From Welwitschia mirabilis (taxonomy: Eukaryota; Gnetophyta; Gnetopsida; Welwitschiales), in the NCBI GenBank assembly GCA_051453625.1, contig JBOZIK010000001.1:8414188-8443494 (forward strand): 29,307 bases of DNA, given 5' to 3'. Numbering within the stretch: position 1 is the first letter of the stretch; each line of letters opens with the position of its first letter. A model generated the notes under the pieces. It saw only the letters and a list, made by a program, of their open reading frames with translations. It was not told the origin of the DNA and searched no databases. Below are positions 29,146 to 29,307 of this stretch, piece after piece. The position numbers and the translations under genes were made by a program.

Positions 29146-29185
29146 TGTCGTCTCCTCCATTGTCTAGACGACAACCTGGACGACA
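29146..29185. repeat. 40-bp double palindrome, fresh copy 3
   Basis: TGTCGTCT, CCTCC, ATTGTC, TA, GACGAC, AACCT, GGACGACA. Exact spacing; keeps three CpGs. Confidence 0.9.
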
Positions 29186-29307
29186 CTGTTCTCTCACACT
29201 TCCACCAATTGTATTCCTGAGTTGTCGCTTGTTAATTACGACTTTCCCTTTATTGATAGCTAGAGTTTATGTTATGCTTTTCTGTTAGTCCCTTTTCCCT
29301 TTCTGCC

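Larger units (their letters stand above)
28672..29307 (+). repeat. LTR of a fourth, younger Athila/Tat-like element (5' part)
   Basis: Starts TGTTGCGACGCCAAC. TATTTGATAGGGTATTTTGAG aligns with the LTR starts at 21709 and 19672, and CGTCCACCTAATCATC aligns with 21941. It keeps many CpGs and clean palindromes, so it is much younger than E1 and E2. A gap (119 N) covers 28751-28869. TATA box TATAAAAT at 29136-29143. It runs off the window, so whether it is a 5', 3' or solo LTR is unknown. Confidence 0.8.

Overview
The window reads as repeat-rich heterochromatin from a flowering-plant nuclear genome. It is very AT-rich and has no intact host gene, tRNA, rRNA or prokaryotic-style operon. Almost all of it is Ty3/gypsy LTR retrotransposon, and every recognisable coding region is riddled with stop codons and frameshifts. 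Most of the decay looks like C-to-T and G-to-A change, with TAA/TAG where related proteins have Gln or Trp. No species can be named from the sequence.

The main result is a nest of three elements, all on the + strand. Layer 1 is E3, a chromovirus of the Tekay/Del type. Its Gag resumes at about 22947 and continues through protease, RT, RNase H, integrase and a C-terminal chromodomain to a polypurine tract and 3' LTR starting at 26786. Layer 2 is E1, an Athila/Tat-like element with a tRNA-Asp-type primer site, which landed inside E3's gag. The end of its 5' LTR is at 1-85, its gag-pol at 800-6175, and its 3' LTR at 21709-22941. Layer 3 is E2, a related Athila/Tat-like element inserted in the 3' part of E1. 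Its LTRs are at 10032-11270 and 19672-20900, flanked by the 5-bp duplication ATCAC, with gag-pol at 12806-18043. A fourth, much fresher Athila/Tat-like LTR starts at 28672 and runs off the window.

The most unusual signal is a roughly 40-bp double palindrome that recurs about 20 times within the Athila/Tat-like DNA and was not seen in E3. Its plan is an 8-nt arm, 5-nt spacer, 6-nt arm, 2-nt centre, 6-nt arm, 5-nt spacer, 8-nt arm. The arms are TGTCGTCC / GTCGTC / GACGAC / GGACGACA. Copies lie in LTRs, in a ~90-110 bp periodic array in the untranslated leader, in the 3' spacer, and in one case in the protease-RT linker of E1 but not E2. The unit keeps its 8-5-6-2-6-5-8 spacing even when its CpGs have decayed. 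It may be a protein-binding or RNA-hairpin module, or a very small insertion sequence living inside these elements.

E1 also carries an extra 3' reading frame (9062-10026 plus 20906 onward, split by E2) that E2 lacks. Five assembly gaps (7347-7997, 11724-11823, 19173-19182, 25084-25183, 28751-28869) limit the reading, and the first two have near-duplicate flanks.
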